A stretch of 64,000 bases of DNA from NCBI GenBank assembly GCA_963729995.1, contig CAVSPF010000003.1, positions 744,001 through 808,000 of the forward strand, given 5' to 3'. Positions 13,536 through 22,875 of the stretch are shown here, one piece after another (the stretch's first letter is position 1; the number at the start of each line of letters is the position of its first letter). Under the pieces are notes generated by a model that worked only from the letters and a program-made list of their open reading frames with translations, had not been told where the DNA came from and made no database searches. The DNA comes from VRUE01 sp963729995. GTDB lineage: Bacteria > Actinomycetota > Thermoleophilia > Solirubrobacterales > 70-9. The translations under genes were made by a program, and so were the position numbers.

Positions 13536-15227
13536 ATGAGCACTAACGGTACGACCACCAGCCTCCCTCGTCCCCGCTCCAGCGGCGTCTTCGACGGCGC
13601 CGAGCGAGCCGCCGCGCGCGCCTACATGAAGGGGATCGGCTTCGACGACGACGCCCTCAGCCGTCCGACGATCGGAATTGCCAATACCTGGATCGAGGCG
13701 ATGCCCTGCAACTTCCACCTGCGCGGCCTCGCCGAGCACATCAAGGAGGGCGTCCGTGCGGCCGGCGGCACCCCGATGGAGTTCAACACGATCGCGATCT
13801 CCGACGGGATCACAATGGGAACCGAGGGGATGAAGACCTCGCTGGTCAGCCGCGAGGTGATCGCCGACTCGATCGAGCTGACCGCCCGCGGCTACCAGTT
13901 CGACGCGGTCGTCGCGCTCTCCGCCTGCGACAAGACGATTCCGGGATGCGTGATGGCGCTGTCCCGTCTCGACATCCCCTCGCTGATGCTCTACGGCGGC
14001 TCGATCGCCCCCGGCCGCTGGCACGGCCGCGACGTCACGATCCTCGACGTCTTCGAGGCGGTGGGCGAACACGCGGCAGGCAAGATGAGCGATGAGGAAC
14101 TGCATGAGCTGGAGGGCGTCGCCAGCCCGGGCGCCGGGGCCTGCGGCGGCCAGTTCACCGCGAACACGATGGCGTGCGCCTTCGAGGCGCTGGGGATCAG
14201 CCCCGGCGGCTCGGCAATGGTGCCGGCGGAAGACGACGAGAAGGCGACCGTCGCCGAGAAGATCGGCGAGCTGGTGATGAAGGTCCTCGCCGAGGACCTG
14301 CGGCCGAGCCGGGTGATCACCCGCGAGTCGCTGGAGAACGCGATCGCCTGCGTCTGCGCGTCCGGCGGCTCGACCAACGGCGTCCTGCACCTGCTGGCGG
14401 TGGCCCGCGAAATGGGAATCGAGCTGAGCATCGACGACTTCGAGCGGATCTCCCGCGCGACGCCGCTGCTCGCCGACCTCAAGCCCGGCGGCCGCTTCGT
14501 CGCCACCGACCTCTACCGCGCCGGCGGCGTGCCGCTGGTGCTCAAGCGGCTCGACGAAGCGGGCATCCTGCACAGCGACGCGATGACGGTCACCGGTCGC
14601 ACGATCGGCGAGGAGGCCGCGGCGGCGAGCGAGGCGGAGGGGCAGGAGGTGGTGCGGCCGCTGTCGGACCCGTTGAAGGCCGCGGGCGGCCTGGCGATCT
14701 TGCGCGGCAACCTCGCCCCCGAGGGCGCCGTGGTGAAGCTCGCCGGCACGGAGCGCACCAAGCAGGTCGGCCCTGCGCGGGTCTTCGAGTCCGAGGAGGA
14801 GTGCTTCCGCGCGGTCAAGGAGCAGCAGCTCCGTCCGGGTGACATCGTCGTCATCCGCAACGAGGGACCGGCCGGCGGCCCCGGGATGCGGGAGATGCTG
14901 CAGGTGACCGCGGCGATCGTCGGTGAGGGCCTGGGCGAGCAGGTCGCCCTGCTCACGGACGGTCGCTTCTCGGGCGCCACCCGCGGCCTGATGGCCGGGC
15001 ATGTAGCCCCCGAGGCCGTCAAGGGCGGTCCTATCGCCGCGGTCCGGGAGGGCGACGAGATCACCATCGACGTCGACTCGCGCCGCCTCGACGTGGCCCT
15101 CTCCGACGAGGAGATCGCCAAGCGCGTCGCCGAGTACGAGAGGCCCGAGCCGGCCTACCGCAGCGGCGTGATGGCCAAGTACGCGGCGACGGTCTCGTCG
15201 GCCTCGATCGGCGCCGTCACCGGTTAA
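13536..15227 (+). CDS. ilvD: dihydroxy-acid dehydratase
   Basis: The 563-residue protein matches IlvD along its full length. Visible motifs are IGIANTWIEAMPCNFHL, the Fe-S cysteine segments SACDKTIPGCVMALSR and GAGACGGQFTANTMACAFEALG, GGSTNGVLHLLA, and the C-terminal LLTDGRFSGATRGLMAGHVAPEA. The enzyme dehydrates dihydroxy acids in valine, leucine and isoleucine synthesis and needs an iron-sulfur cluster. It lies 9 bases after thiD. Its stop overlaps the end of the convergent hydrolase gene by 4 nt. Confidence 0.97.
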   Translation: MSTNGTTTSLPRPRSSGVFDGAERAAARAYMKGIGFDDDALSRPTIGIANTWIEAMPCNFHLRGLAEHIKEGVRAAGGTPMEFNTIAISDGITMGTEGMKTSLVSREVIADSIELTARGYQFDAVVALSACDKTIPGCVMALSRLDIPSLMLYGGSIAPGRWHGRDVTILDVFEAVGEHAAGKMSDEELHELEGVASPGAGACGGQFTANTMACAFEALGISPGGSAMVPAEDDEKATVAEKIGELVMKVLAEDLRPSRVITRESLENAIACVCASGGSTNGVLHLLAVAREMGIELSIDDFERISRATPLLADLKPGGRFVATDLYRAGGVPLVLKRLDEAGILHSDAMTVTGRTIGEEAAAASEAEGQEVVRPLSDPLKAAGGLAILRGNLAPEGAVVKLAGTERTKQVGPARVFESEEECFRAVKEQQLRPGDIVVIRNEGPAGGPGMREMLQVTAAIVGEGLGEQVALLTDGRFSGATRGLMAGHVAPEAVKGGPIAAVREGDEITIDVDSRRLDVALSDEEIAKRVAEYERPEPAYRSGVMAKYAATVSSASIGAVTG

Positions 15228-16135
15228 CCGGCGAGGAAGTCGTCCAGTATCGCGTTGAAGCGGCTCGGCCGCTCGAGCTGGGGCACGTGCCCGGTGCGCT
15301 CGAAGATCTCCAGCCGCGAGCGCGGGATGCGGCGGTGATAGCTGACCGCGGCCCTGACCGGAACGATAGGGTCGTCAAAGCCCCAGAGGATCAGGGTGGG
15401 GATCTCGATGTCGGCAAGGCGATCGCGGATGTCGTGATGGATGACCGCGTTCAGGGCGACGCCGAACCCGGGGCAGATAGGCCCGCTGGCAATCTGCTCC
15501 CAGAGCAGCTCGGGCCGCAGTGCGGCGGGGTAGCGGACAAACCGGCCGAAGACGGCCTGGCGCAACCGGGGGCGGTTGACGATCTCCTTGCCGTGAGAAG
15601 CGAAGGTGGGTCCGAAGGTCTTCCAGGCGAAGGCGAGCGCGACCGCACGCTCGTCCGGGTTCCAGGTGTTGATCAGGCCCGCGGCGGAGATCAGGCCGAG
15701 CCGCTCGAAGCGTCCCGGCGCCGCGGTGGCCGCCTCCAGGGCGACGAAGCCGCCCATCGAGTTGCCGACCAGCGCCGCCCCGCGGTCGATTCCGAGCTTC
15801 TCGCAGAAGTCGTGCACCAGCTGGCCGTAGGCTGGGATGTCGATTGGCCACGAGGGCATCGGGCTTGCCCCGAAGCCGGGAAGGTCGAGCGCGATTGCGC
15901 GGTGGGTGCGGCCGAAGTGGGGGAGGGTTTCCAGCCAGTTCTGCCATGAGCCCGAGAGACCGTGGACGAAGAGGATCGGCTCGCCCTCGCCGATCTCGAC
16001 GTAGTTGACGTCGGCCCCCGGCAACTCGACCCGGTGCAGATGCCGGCGCCAGTCGACCTTCAGCCAGTCGGGGTCGGGGTTGCCGTAGTCGGATGCCGGG
16101 AAGGCGGCCGCGCCGCCCCTCACCGGCTCAGGCAT
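15224..16135 (-). CDS. alpha/beta hydrolase
   Basis: The 303-residue protein has the alpha/beta hydrolase fold: ILFVHGLSGSWQNW (oxyanion region HG), the nucleophile elbow GNSMGG, LILWGFDDPIVPV (Asp of the triad) and ERTGHVPQLERP (His). This resembles lipases, esterases and MhpC-type C-C hydrolases; the substrate cannot be told. Its ATG overlaps the end of the 5-FCL-like gene upstream by 8 nt, so the two form a minus-strand operon. Confidence 0.85.
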   Translation of the reverse strand: MPEPVRGGAAAFPASDYGNPDPDWLKVDWRRHLHRVELPGADVNYVEIGEGEPILFVHGLSGSWQNWLETLPHFGRTHRAIALDLPGFGASPMPSWPIDIPAYGQLVHDFCEKLGIDRGAALVGNSMGGFVALEAATAAPGRFERLGLISAAGLINTWNPDERAVALAFAWKTFGPTFASHGKEIVNRPRLRQAVFGRFVRYPAALRPELLWEQIASGPICPGFGVALNAVIHHDIRDRLADIEIPTLILWGFDDPIVPVRAAVSYHRRIPRSRLEIFERTGHVPQLERPSRFNAILDDFLAG

Positions 16136-16841
16136 ACCCCATCCGTTCCAGGATCGGGATCTCCCGAATCTGGGGCGGCTGCAGGTGGTCCCAGAGGATG
16201 CCCCGCGGCCGGTCGTACTGGCACTCGACGTCGATCACCGCTCGCGGCGTGGCGATCAGGTCGACCGGCAGGTCGTGTGCGGTCACCATCAGGTGGCGGC
16301 GGACGATCTGGATCGGGTGGACGGTTGTCGCGACCGTGGTGTGGCCGTCGATCTTGCCCGCGTCGATCAGGATCCCGTACTCGAGGTCGGAATAGCCACC
16401 GCCCTTGCCGATCCGCGCTCCGCTCAGGTTCACCGCCACCGATCCGCAGAGGACGAAGTCGATCTCGGGCAGGTCGTCGAGCGCGACCACCCGCCCGTGC
16501 TTGAGGGCGCCCTTGATCGTCGCCGCCTCTTTGACGGCGCTCTTCGAAAGCCGCTTCGGGTCGAGGACGCGGAACGGATGTGGGTCCCGCAGCCGCGGCA
16601 CCGCCATGATCAGCGTCTTGCCTTCTTCCAGCGCGAGGCGGCGGGCGTGCGTCTGTGGCGAGTCGGGGTTTGCCTTGATTGCCCGCGCCCGCTTCCAGAG
16701 CCGGTGGCCGGCCAGCTTCTCGGCGGCGAGCTTCGCTCCGGCGAAGTTGGGGATGCGTCCCTCGGCGCCCGGGAAGCGCGACACACCCTCACGGTCCATC
16801 GCTTTCCAGACTGCCTTGCGGACATCCTCCTTGGAGCGCAC
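16128..16841 (-). CDS. 5-formyltetrahydrofolate cyclo-ligase family protein
   Basis: The 237-residue product fits the 5-FCL family: a basic N-terminal helix region (EDVRKAVWKAMDREG), LIMAVPRLRDPHPFRVLDP, DFVLCGSVAVNLSGARIGKGGGYSDLEYGIL with the nucleotide-binding GKGGGYSD motif, and HDLPVDLIATPRAVI. Classical enzymes make methenyl-THF from 5-formyl-THF. The longer form seen here resembles the MTHFSD-like subgroup, whose activity is less certain. It heads a two-gene minus-strand operon with the hydrolase. Confidence 0.85.
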   Translation of the reverse strand: MRSKEDVRKAVWKAMDREGVSRFPGAEGRIPNFAGAKLAAEKLAGHRLWKRARAIKANPDSPQTHARRLALEEGKTLIMAVPRLRDPHPFRVLDPKRLSKSAVKEAATIKGALKHGRVVALDDLPEIDFVLCGSVAVNLSGARIGKGGGYSDLEYGILIDAGKIDGHTTVATTVHPIQIVRRHLMVTAHDLPVDLIATPRAVIDVECQYDRPRGILWDHLQPPQIREIPILERMGYA

Positions 16842-16989
16842 GCGCCGAAAGATATCCGCAGGTGGGCCCTCGAAGCCGCACGCGGAATTGCAGGGGGGAC
16901 GGACAGCTGCCCGAACGAATGCTCCAGCCTGCCAAACTTTTCGCGAGTCGACTCGAGATCAGACCGATGGTGAGCCTGGGAAGAGTGTG

Positions 16990-18030
16990 ATGGGGCGCAA
17001 GACGAAAATCGTGATCGTCACCGTGGTCGTGGTCTTCGCCCTGGGCGCGGTGGTGGGTTACGCCTATGACAGCGCCCAGAAGGGGACGATCGCCGACGGG
17101 GTGACGATCGGCGGGGTCGATGTCGGCGGGCTCGGTGCGAAGGAAGCCAGCCAGGCCGTCCGCCGGCAGCTGCTGGCGCCGCTGCGCCACTCCCTCGAGG
17201 TCAGCTTCGGAGGGCGTCGCTGGGAGCTGCCGGGCCGGGCCCTGAAGCTGAGGGCGAACATCGGCGGCGCGGTCGAAGCGGCGATCGCGGCAAGCCGCGA
17301 AGGCGGGCTGCCCGGCCGCCTCCTCCGCGACGTCACCGGCGGCAGCGTCGAAAGGCGGATATCGGCGCGCGTCGCCTACTCGCGGCCAGCGGTCGACCGC
17401 TTCGTCCGCAGGGTCGCGCACGCGGTCGACCGCGAAGCCCGGGACGCGACGGTCGGTCCCAGCGCGAGCTCACTCGAAGTGGTGCGGGCGAAGAACGGCC
17501 GCAGGCTCCGCGACCGGTTGCTCACCGAGCAGCTGGACGCGGCGATCCTCGATGCGAATGCGGAGCACCATCTCGTCGCCCGCACCCGCCCCCTCAAGCC
17601 GAAGGTGACGACGAGCGAGGTCGCCAAGCGGTACCCCAGCTACCTGACGCTCGACCGGTCGACCTTCACCCTGCGCCTCTGGAAGCACCTGAAGCTGGTC
17701 AAGAGCTACACGGTGGCGGTCGGCCAGGAAGGGCTCGAAACCCCTGCCGGGATCTACCACATCCAGGACAAGGAAGTGAACCCGTCCTGGCACGTTCCAA
17801 ACTCCGCCTGGGCGGGCAGCCTCGCCGGGAAGGTGATCCCGCCCGGCCCCGAAGACCCGATCAAGGCGCGCTGGATGGGGATCTTCGAAGGCGCCGGCAT
17901 CCACGGCACCGAAGAGACCTGGTCGCTCGGGCATGCTGCCTCGCACGGCTGCGTGCGGATGTCGATCCCCGATGTGATCGATCTCTACAACCGCGTCGAA
18001 GTCGGAACGCCGATCTATATCGGGGGGTAG
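16990..18030 (+). CDS. L,D-transpeptidase (YkuD) with peptidoglycan-binding-like domain
   Basis: The 346-residue protein has an N-terminal membrane anchor (residues 6-26). A PG4/VanW-type domain repeat follows from about 30 to 200 (GVTIGGVDVGGLGAKEASQAV). The YkuD domain is at the end: YLTLDRSTFTLRLWKHLKLVKSY, TPAGIYHIQDK, and the catalytic HGTEETWSLGHAASHGCVRM with the nucleophile Cys in SHGC. It forms 3-3 crosslinks in peptidoglycan outside the membrane. The ATG at 16990 is chosen because the membrane segment follows directly and upstream codons are atypical. Confidence 0.93.
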   Translation: MGRKTKIVIVTVVVVFALGAVVGYAYDSAQKGTIADGVTIGGVDVGGLGAKEASQAVRRQLLAPLRHSLEVSFGGRRWELPGRALKLRANIGGAVEAAIAASREGGLPGRLLRDVTGGSVERRISARVAYSRPAVDRFVRRVAHAVDREARDATVGPSASSLEVVRAKNGRRLRDRLLTEQLDAAILDANAEHHLVARTRPLKPKVTTSEVAKRYPSYLTLDRSTFTLRLWKHLKLVKSYTVAVGQEGLETPAGIYHIQDKEVNPSWHVPNSAWAGSLAGKVIPPGPEDPIKARWMGIFEGAGIHGTEETWSLGHAASHGCVRMSIPDVIDLYNRVEVGTPIYIGG

Positions 18031-18066
18031 CGAAGGCTCCAGGCGCCGCATGGCGAATCTCAGCTC

Positions 18067-18951
18067 ATGACCTGGGACGAGGCGCTGGCCGGCTATGACC
18101 GCGACCTGCGAGGCCGGGGCGCTGCCGAGCGGACGCGACGCGCCTACGGGGTCGATCTGGGCCAGTTTGCGGCCTGGGCGAAGCAGCGTGGCCTCGAGGC
18201 GGCGGAGGTGCGCCACCGGGACGTGCGTCGCTACGGAGCGGCGCTGTCAACCGAGGGTGCCGCGCCGGCGACGGTGGCTCGCAAGCTCGCCGCGATCCGC
18301 GGTCTCTTCGGCTTCCTGGTTCGCACCGAGCGGCTTGGACACAACCCCGCCGATCTCGTCGCCAGCCCGAAGCGCAAGGAGAAGCTGCCGCGGGTGCTCA
18401 GCGTCGAGCAGGCGCGCTCGATGCTCGAGCAGATCCCGGCCCACACGCCGCTGGAGTTGCGCGACCGCGCGATGCTGGAGCTGGCCTACTCCTGTGGCCT
18501 GCGCTGCGAGGAGATCGTCAGCTTGGACGTGGGAGCACTGGACTTCGAGACCGAGCAGCTGCGGGTGCTCGGAAAGGGATCGAAGGAACGGCTGCTCCCG
18601 GTCGGCGAGCCGGCGCAGCGGGCGCTGCGACGCTACGGCGAGCAGGGTCGCCACGCCCTGCTCGCCGACCCGAGCGAGCCGGCGCTGTTCCTGTCGAAGA
18701 ACGGCCGCCGCCTCTCCAACTCCGACGTGACGCGGCGGCTCAGCCTCTGGGTGCGCGAGGCGGCGCTTGCGGGGGGCATCTCACCCCATTCGCTGCGGCA
18801 CAGCTTCGCAACGCACCTTTTGGAAGGGGGCGCTGACCTGCGCACGATTCAGGAGCTGCTCGGTCACGTATCGATCTCCACCACGCAGGTCTACACTCGC
18901 GTTGACGCCACTCGCTTGCGGGATGCATACGCTGCGCACCCACGTGCGTGA
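18067..18951 (+). CDS. xerD: tyrosine recombinase XerC/XerD
   Basis: The 294-residue protein has the N-terminal SAM-like core-binding domain (TWDEALAGYDRDLRGRG) and the catalytic domain. The catalytic residues are Arg in CGLRCEEI, Lys in GKGSKERLLP, the HSLRHSFATH box, LLGHVSISTTQVYT and the Tyr in VYTRV. Xer enzymes resolve chromosome dimers at dif. Its place between dprA/thiD and whiG matches a conserved actinobacterial chromosomal neighbourhood, so this is the housekeeping enzyme rather than an element integrase. XerC versus XerD cannot be separated with certainty. Confidence 0.9.
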   Translation: MTWDEALAGYDRDLRGRGAAERTRRAYGVDLGQFAAWAKQRGLEAAEVRHRDVRRYGAALSTEGAAPATVARKLAAIRGLFGFLVRTERLGHNPADLVASPKRKEKLPRVLSVEQARSMLEQIPAHTPLELRDRAMLELAYSCGLRCEEIVSLDVGALDFETEQLRVLGKGSKERLLPVGEPAQRALRRYGEQGRHALLADPSEPALFLSKNGRRLSNSDVTRRLSLWVREAALAGGISPHSLRHSFATHLLEGGADLRTIQELLGHVSISTTQVYTRVDATRLRDAYAAHPRA

Positions 18952-19000
18952 CGCGCGGTAAGCCGCCGAGTGACCAGCGCCATAGAATCGAGCGAATTAC

Positions 19001-19774
19001 ATGGAGACCGGCGTAAAAGAGGTGGAGCTGCGCGACCTGTGGCGCCGCTACAAAGGGGAGGGCGACGCGGGGGCTCGTGAGCGCCTGGTGGTTGCCTATT
19101 CACCGCTGGTCAAGTTCGTCGCCGGTCGCCTTGGCGCCGGCCTTCCGTCCCACGTCGAGGACGCCGACCTCATCTCCTACGGCTTGATGGGCTTGATCGG
19201 GTCGATTGAGCGCTTCGAGCCGGAGCGGGGGATCAAGTTCGAGACCTTCGCCATGACCCGGATCCGCGGCGCAATCATCGATGAGCTGCGCTCCCTCGAC
19301 TGGGTGCCGCGATCGGTCCGCTCGCGCGCGCGGGAAATCGAGGCTGCCCAGTCCAAGCTCGAGCACGAGCTGCAGCGCGCGCCGAGCGAGGCGGAGCTGG
19401 CTGCGCAGCTCGGCTTCACCGAAGAGGAATTGCAGGCTGCGCTGCTGGAGATCGCGAACTCCTCCGTCTACGCGCTGGACGAGCTCTGGACGATCTCCGA
19501 TTCCTCTGGCGATCAGGTGTCGCTTCTGGACACGATCTCCGACCCGCGCGCCGACGATCCGCAGGAATCTCTCGCCACCAGTGAGATCAAGGACCGCCTT
19601 ACGGAGGCTGTGGCGTCGTTGCCAGAGCGGGAGCAGCTGGTCGTCGCGCTGTATTACTACGAGAACCTCACCCTGCGTGAGATCGGCGAGGTGCTCGGGG
19701 TCACGGAGTCGCGCGTGTCCCAGCTGCACACCAAGGCGGTGATGCGTTTGAAGTCCGCCTTGCAGGGCGTGTAG
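19001..19774 (+). CDS. whiG: FliA/WhiG-family RNA polymerase sigma factor
   Basis: The 257-residue protein has sigma-70 region 2 (EDADLISYGLMGLIGSIERFEPERGIKFETFAMTRIRGAIIDELRSLDWVPRSVR, given here only as landmarks), region 3 (LEHELQRAPSEAELAAQLGFTEEEL) and region 4 (LREIGEVLGVTESRVSQLHTKAVMRLK). The WVPRSVR segment is typical of FliA/WhiG. In Streptomyces WhiG directs early sporulation genes and lies next to dprA. In other actinobacteria the homologue can control motility. A TAGAAT hexamer sits 12 nt before the ATG. Confidence 0.92.
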   Translation: METGVKEVELRDLWRRYKGEGDAGARERLVVAYSPLVKFVAGRLGAGLPSHVEDADLISYGLMGLIGSIERFEPERGIKFETFAMTRIRGAIIDELRSLDWVPRSVRSRAREIEAAQSKLEHELQRAPSEAELAAQLGFTEEELQAALLEIANSSVYALDELWTISDSSGDQVSLLDTISDPRADDPQESLATSEIKDRLTEAVASLPEREQLVVALYYYENLTLREIGEVLGVTESRVSQLHTKAVMRLKSALQGV

Positions 19775-19780
19775 TAGCTT
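19775..19780 (+). promoter_or_regulatory. -10 hexamer of a leaderless promoter
   Basis: TAGCTT is followed by exactly 7 nt and the GTG at 19788, just after the sigma factor stop. Confidence 0.5.
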
Positions 19781-19787
19781 CTCCGGT

Positions 19788-21875
19788 GTGCCGCACCAGG
19801 CCGCAGACCGGATTCGCAATGTCGCCCTGATCGGGCACCGGGGCAGCGGTAAGACGAGCCTGCACGAGGCGATGCTGTTCGAGGCGGGGGTGGCCAGCCG
19901 CCTCGGGACCGTGGCCGACGGGACGACCGTTTCCGACCACGAGCCGGACGAGCAGGAGAGGGAGATGTCGATTGGCGCCTCCGTTGCGAGCTTCGAGTAC
20001 GGCGGCCGCAAGATCAACCTGATCGACACCCCGGGTGAGCCGAGCTTCGTCGCCGATGCCGCCGCGGCGTTGCGAGTTGCCGATGCCGCCGTCGTCGTCG
20101 TCAACGGTGTGACGGGGGTTGAGGTGCATACCGAACGACTCTGGCAGCGTGCCAACGCCGAGGGCCTGGCGCGTCTCGTCTTCGTCAACATGCTCGACCG
20201 CGAGAGGGCCGACTTCTTCGCCGCCCTCGAGTCGCTGAAGGGGGCATTCGGCCCCCACGTCGTGGCGACCGAGATCCCGATCGGCGCCGAGCAGGAGATA
20301 CGCGGCGTGATCGACCTGATCGACCTGAAGGCGTTCGTCTACGACGGGTCCGGGCGGGCCAACGCCGTCGAGGCGGAGATTCCAGAGGAGCTGCGCGCCC
20401 AGGCGGAGGAGTACCGCGAAAAGCTGATGGACGAGGTGGCGGAGAACTCCGACCAGCTGATGGAGCGCTACCTCGACGGCGAGGAGATCGACCATGCCGA
20501 GATCGTCGACGTCCTGAAGCAGGGTGTGACGGCGGGACGCATCTTCCCGGTCACCTGCGGGGTGGCCACCAGGAACCTCGGCACGAACCGGCTGCTGAGC
20601 GCCCTGGTCGAGGATCTGCCCTCGCCGGCGATGCGCGGCCCGGTGGCCGCCGCTGGGCCCGGGGGTGAGGAGATCGAGATCGAGCCCGACGAGGGCGGCG
20701 CGCTTGTCGCCTATGCGTTCAAGACGCTCGCCGACCCGTACACGGGACGGATCAACCTCTTCCGTGTCTACCGCGGCACCCTGCGCTCGGACTCCCAGGT
20801 CGTCAACGTGACGAGGCGGCAGAAGGAGCGAGTTGGCCAGCTCGGGCGGCCGCTCGGCAAGGAGCTGGCGCCCGTGCCGGAGCTGGGGGCGGGGGACATC
20901 GGCGCCGTCGCCAAACTGAAGGAAACCCAGGCGGGGGACGTGCTCTGCGAGAGCCAGGAGGAGATCGCCTTTCCACCCCTGAGCCTGCCCGCTCCGGTGA
21001 TGGCCTTCGCCTACGAGCCGAGGTCGAAGGGCGACGAGGAGAAGGCCGCGGCGGCGGTGCGCAGGCTGAGCGAGGAGGACCCGACGCTCGACGTGCACCG
21101 CGATGCGCAAACCGGCGAGCAGATCATCGCTGGCCTAACCCAGGTGCACGTCGAGGTGATCGTCGCGCGCATGAAACGTCGCTTCGGCGTGGAGATCGAG
21201 CTGCACCCGCCGCGGGTCCCCTACCAGGAGACGATCCGCCAGGCGGCCAAGGCACATGCTCGCTACAAGAAGCAGACCGGCGGTCGCGGCCAGTTCGCCG
21301 ACTGTCAAATCGAGATCGAACCCGCCGAGGATGGCACCGGGTTGGACTTCGTCAACCAGATCAAGGGGGCTTCGATACCGGGCAGCTTCATCCCGGCGGT
21401 GGAGAAAGGCGTGGTGGAAGCGATGCAGCACGGCACGGTCGCCGGATATCCGGTCAAGGACGTGAGGGTGCGGCTCGTCGATGGCAAACACCACGATGTC
21501 GACTCCTCCGAGATGGCCTTCAAGATCGCCGGTTCGATGGCCTTCAAAGAGGCGATGGAAGAAGCGGATCCTGCTCTGCTGGAGCCGATTGTCCACCTCA
21601 CCGTGAGCTGCCCCGACGATGTCGTCGGCGACGTGATCGGCGACCTCAACTCACGCCGCGGGCAACCGCTGGGGATGGAGCCCAAGGGCTCCATGACCGA
21701 GGTGAAGGCGGAGGTTCCGATGGCCGAGGTGCTCGATTACGCGCCCGACCTTCGCTCGATCAGCGGCGGCCGCGCTGATTTCGCGATGGAGTTCGAGCGC
21801 TACGAAGAGGTGCCGGCGCACCTGGCTGACAGGGTTGTTGCAGTGGCGCGAGAGTCCGCCGAGGTGACGGCATAG
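19788..21875 (+). CDS. fusA2: EF-G-like translation GTPase (EF-G2 type)
   Basis: The 695-residue protein has the full EF-G domain order. G1 is GHRGSGKTSL, G3 is DTPGEPSF, and the G4 position reads VNMLD where the family has NKxD, so the usual Lys is replaced by Met. Domain II (TLADPYTGRINLFRVYRGTL) and domains III-V (PRVPYQETIRQAAKAHARYKKQTGG, GYPVKDVRVRLVDGKHHDVDSS) follow. This is the second EF-G-like protein found beside the canonical one in many actinobacteria; its cellular role is not settled. The canonical fusA is not in the window. Confidence 0.88.
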   Translation: MPHQAADRIRNVALIGHRGSGKTSLHEAMLFEAGVASRLGTVADGTTVSDHEPDEQEREMSIGASVASFEYGGRKINLIDTPGEPSFVADAAAALRVADAAVVVVNGVTGVEVHTERLWQRANAEGLARLVFVNMLDRERADFFAALESLKGAFGPHVVATEIPIGAEQEIRGVIDLIDLKAFVYDGSGRANAVEAEIPEELRAQAEEYREKLMDEVAENSDQLMERYLDGEEIDHAEIVDVLKQGVTAGRIFPVTCGVATRNLGTNRLLSALVEDLPSPAMRGPVAAAGPGGEEIEIEPDEGGALVAYAFKTLADPYTGRINLFRVYRGTLRSDSQVVNVTRRQKERVGQLGRPLGKELAPVPELGAGDIGAVAKLKETQAGDVLCESQEEIAFPPLSLPAPVMAFAYEPRSKGDEEKAAAAVRRLSEEDPTLDVHRDAQTGEQIIAGLTQVHVEVIVARMKRRFGVEIELHPPRVPYQETIRQAAKAHARYKKQTGGRGQFADCQIEIEPAEDGTGLDFVNQIKGASIPGSFIPAVEKGVVEAMQHGTVAGYPVKDVRVRLVDGKHHDVDSSEMAFKIAGSMAFKEAMEEADPALLEPIVHLTVSCPDDVVGDVIGDLNSRRGQPLGMEPKGSMTEVKAEVPMAEVLDYAPDLRSISGGRADFAMEFERYEEVPAHLADRVVAVARESAEVTA

Positions 21876-21892
21876 ATCTGCGGGGCCGCTGG

Positions 21893-21898
21893 TAACTT
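21893..21898 (+). promoter_or_regulatory. -10 hexamer of a leaderless promoter
   Basis: TAACTT lies 6 nt before the GTG at 21905. Confidence 0.4.
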
Positions 21899-21904
21899 GG
21901 CGGC

Positions 21905-22453
21905 GTGAGCCCCGACGAGACCTGCGCGGTATGCGGCCGCACGATCCTGGCCGGAGAGCGGACCCGGACCTACATCAGCCCAAAGGACGGCCCCGGGCTC
22001 GTCTGCGATCTCTGCCGCGGTCGCGCCGAGCGGCTCGGGTGGGTCGATCCGGCGGCCCCTGGGGCCAATGTCGGCAGGCGGGCTGAGCCTGAGATTGCGG
22101 GGTCGCCGCTGGGGCGGCTGGACCGAGCGGCGGCTCGCTTCAACGCAAGCGAGGCGGCACGGACGGTGAGCGGCCTGATGCGCACGCTTGGCGAGCCGTG
22201 GGTCTCGATCGGCTCGGCAGCGGGTTCGCCGAGCGAGGCACGGGTCACGGTCGCCTGGGAATTGGGCTGGTACCAGTGGGGGGTTGACCTCGGCGACGAG
22301 CTGCGTCCCGTCCTCCAGCTGGACAAGGGCGACGAGATCGACCAGCTGGACGGGTCCGCTCGCCAATGGAACGCAAGCGTTGGCCCCGACGGGCGGATTG
22401 TGCTCAGAGCGCCGGCGCTGGAGTCGGTTCCTGACGGCGAGCCGGTTGGCTGA
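21905..22453 (+). CDS. hypothetical protein with N-terminal cysteine pairs
   Basis: The 182-residue product starts with CAVCGRTILAGERTRTYISP and then CDLCRGRAERLGW, which together form a zinc-ribbon-like unit. A second domain of unknown type contains WVSIGSAAGSPSEARVTVAWELGWYQWGVDL and a run of hydrophobic strands. It begins with a GTG behind TAACTT and ends 4 bases before the chosen RNase H start, so both genes are probably co-transcribed. I know of no assigned function. Confidence 0.65.
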   Translation: MSPDETCAVCGRTILAGERTRTYISPKDGPGLVCDLCRGRAERLGWVDPAAPGANVGRRAEPEIAGSPLGRLDRAAARFNASEAARTVSGLMRTLGEPWVSIGSAAGSPSEARVTVAWELGWYQWGVDLGDELRPVLQLDKGDEIDQLDGSARQWNASVGPDGRIVLRAPALESVPDGEPVG

Positions 22454-22457
22454 GGCC

Positions 22458-22859
22458 TTGAAGAAGCTCGTGGTCAACGTCGACGGCGGTGCCAGGGGCA
22501 ACCCCGGTCCGGCGGCGATAGCGGCGGTCGTGCAGAGTCCTGACGGGGAGGTGCTGGAGGAGCACGGCGAACGGATTGGCAGGGCGACCAACAATGTCGC
22601 CGAGTACCGCGCGCTCCTGCTCGGGATCGAACGGGCGGCGGCGCTGGGGGCAGGCGAGCTGGAGCTCGTCGGCGACTCCGAGCTCGTCGTCCGCCAGGTG
22701 AAGGGCGAGTACAAGGTCAAACAGCCGGCCCTGCGTGAGCTGCACGCCGAGGTGAAGCGTGCCCTCGAGCCCTTCGGGCGCTGGTCGATCCGCCATGTGC
22801 GCCGCGAGCACAACGAAAGCGCCGATCGCCTTGTCAACGAGGCGTTGGACGGCGGCTGA
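22458..22859 (+). CDS. rnhA: ribonuclease HI
   Basis: The 133-residue product has all four acidic RNase H residues: Asp in VNVDGGARGNPGPAA, Glu in NNVAEYRALLLG, Asp in LELVGDSELVVRQVKGEYKVK, and the Asp in REHNESADRLVNEAL. It degrades RNA in RNA-DNA hybrids. No ATG is available; TTG at 22458 gives a standard N-terminus, while TTG 22446 is an alternative that overlaps the previous gene. This is the short bacterial/archaeal single-domain type. Confidence 0.92.
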   Translation: MKKLVVNVDGGARGNPGPAAIAAVVQSPDGEVLEEHGERIGRATNNVAEYRALLLGIERAAALGAGELELVGDSELVVRQVKGEYKVKQPALRELHAEVKRALEPFGRWSIRHVRREHNESADRLVNEALDGG

Positions 22860-22875
22860 GCGCGAGGCGAGGCGC

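Noticed and set aside
12675..15002. Long minus-strand open frame opposite thiD and ilvD
   Set aside because: It is a shadow of two clear enzymes on the plus strand. Its residue composition is dominated by His, Arg, Asp and Gly with no motif.
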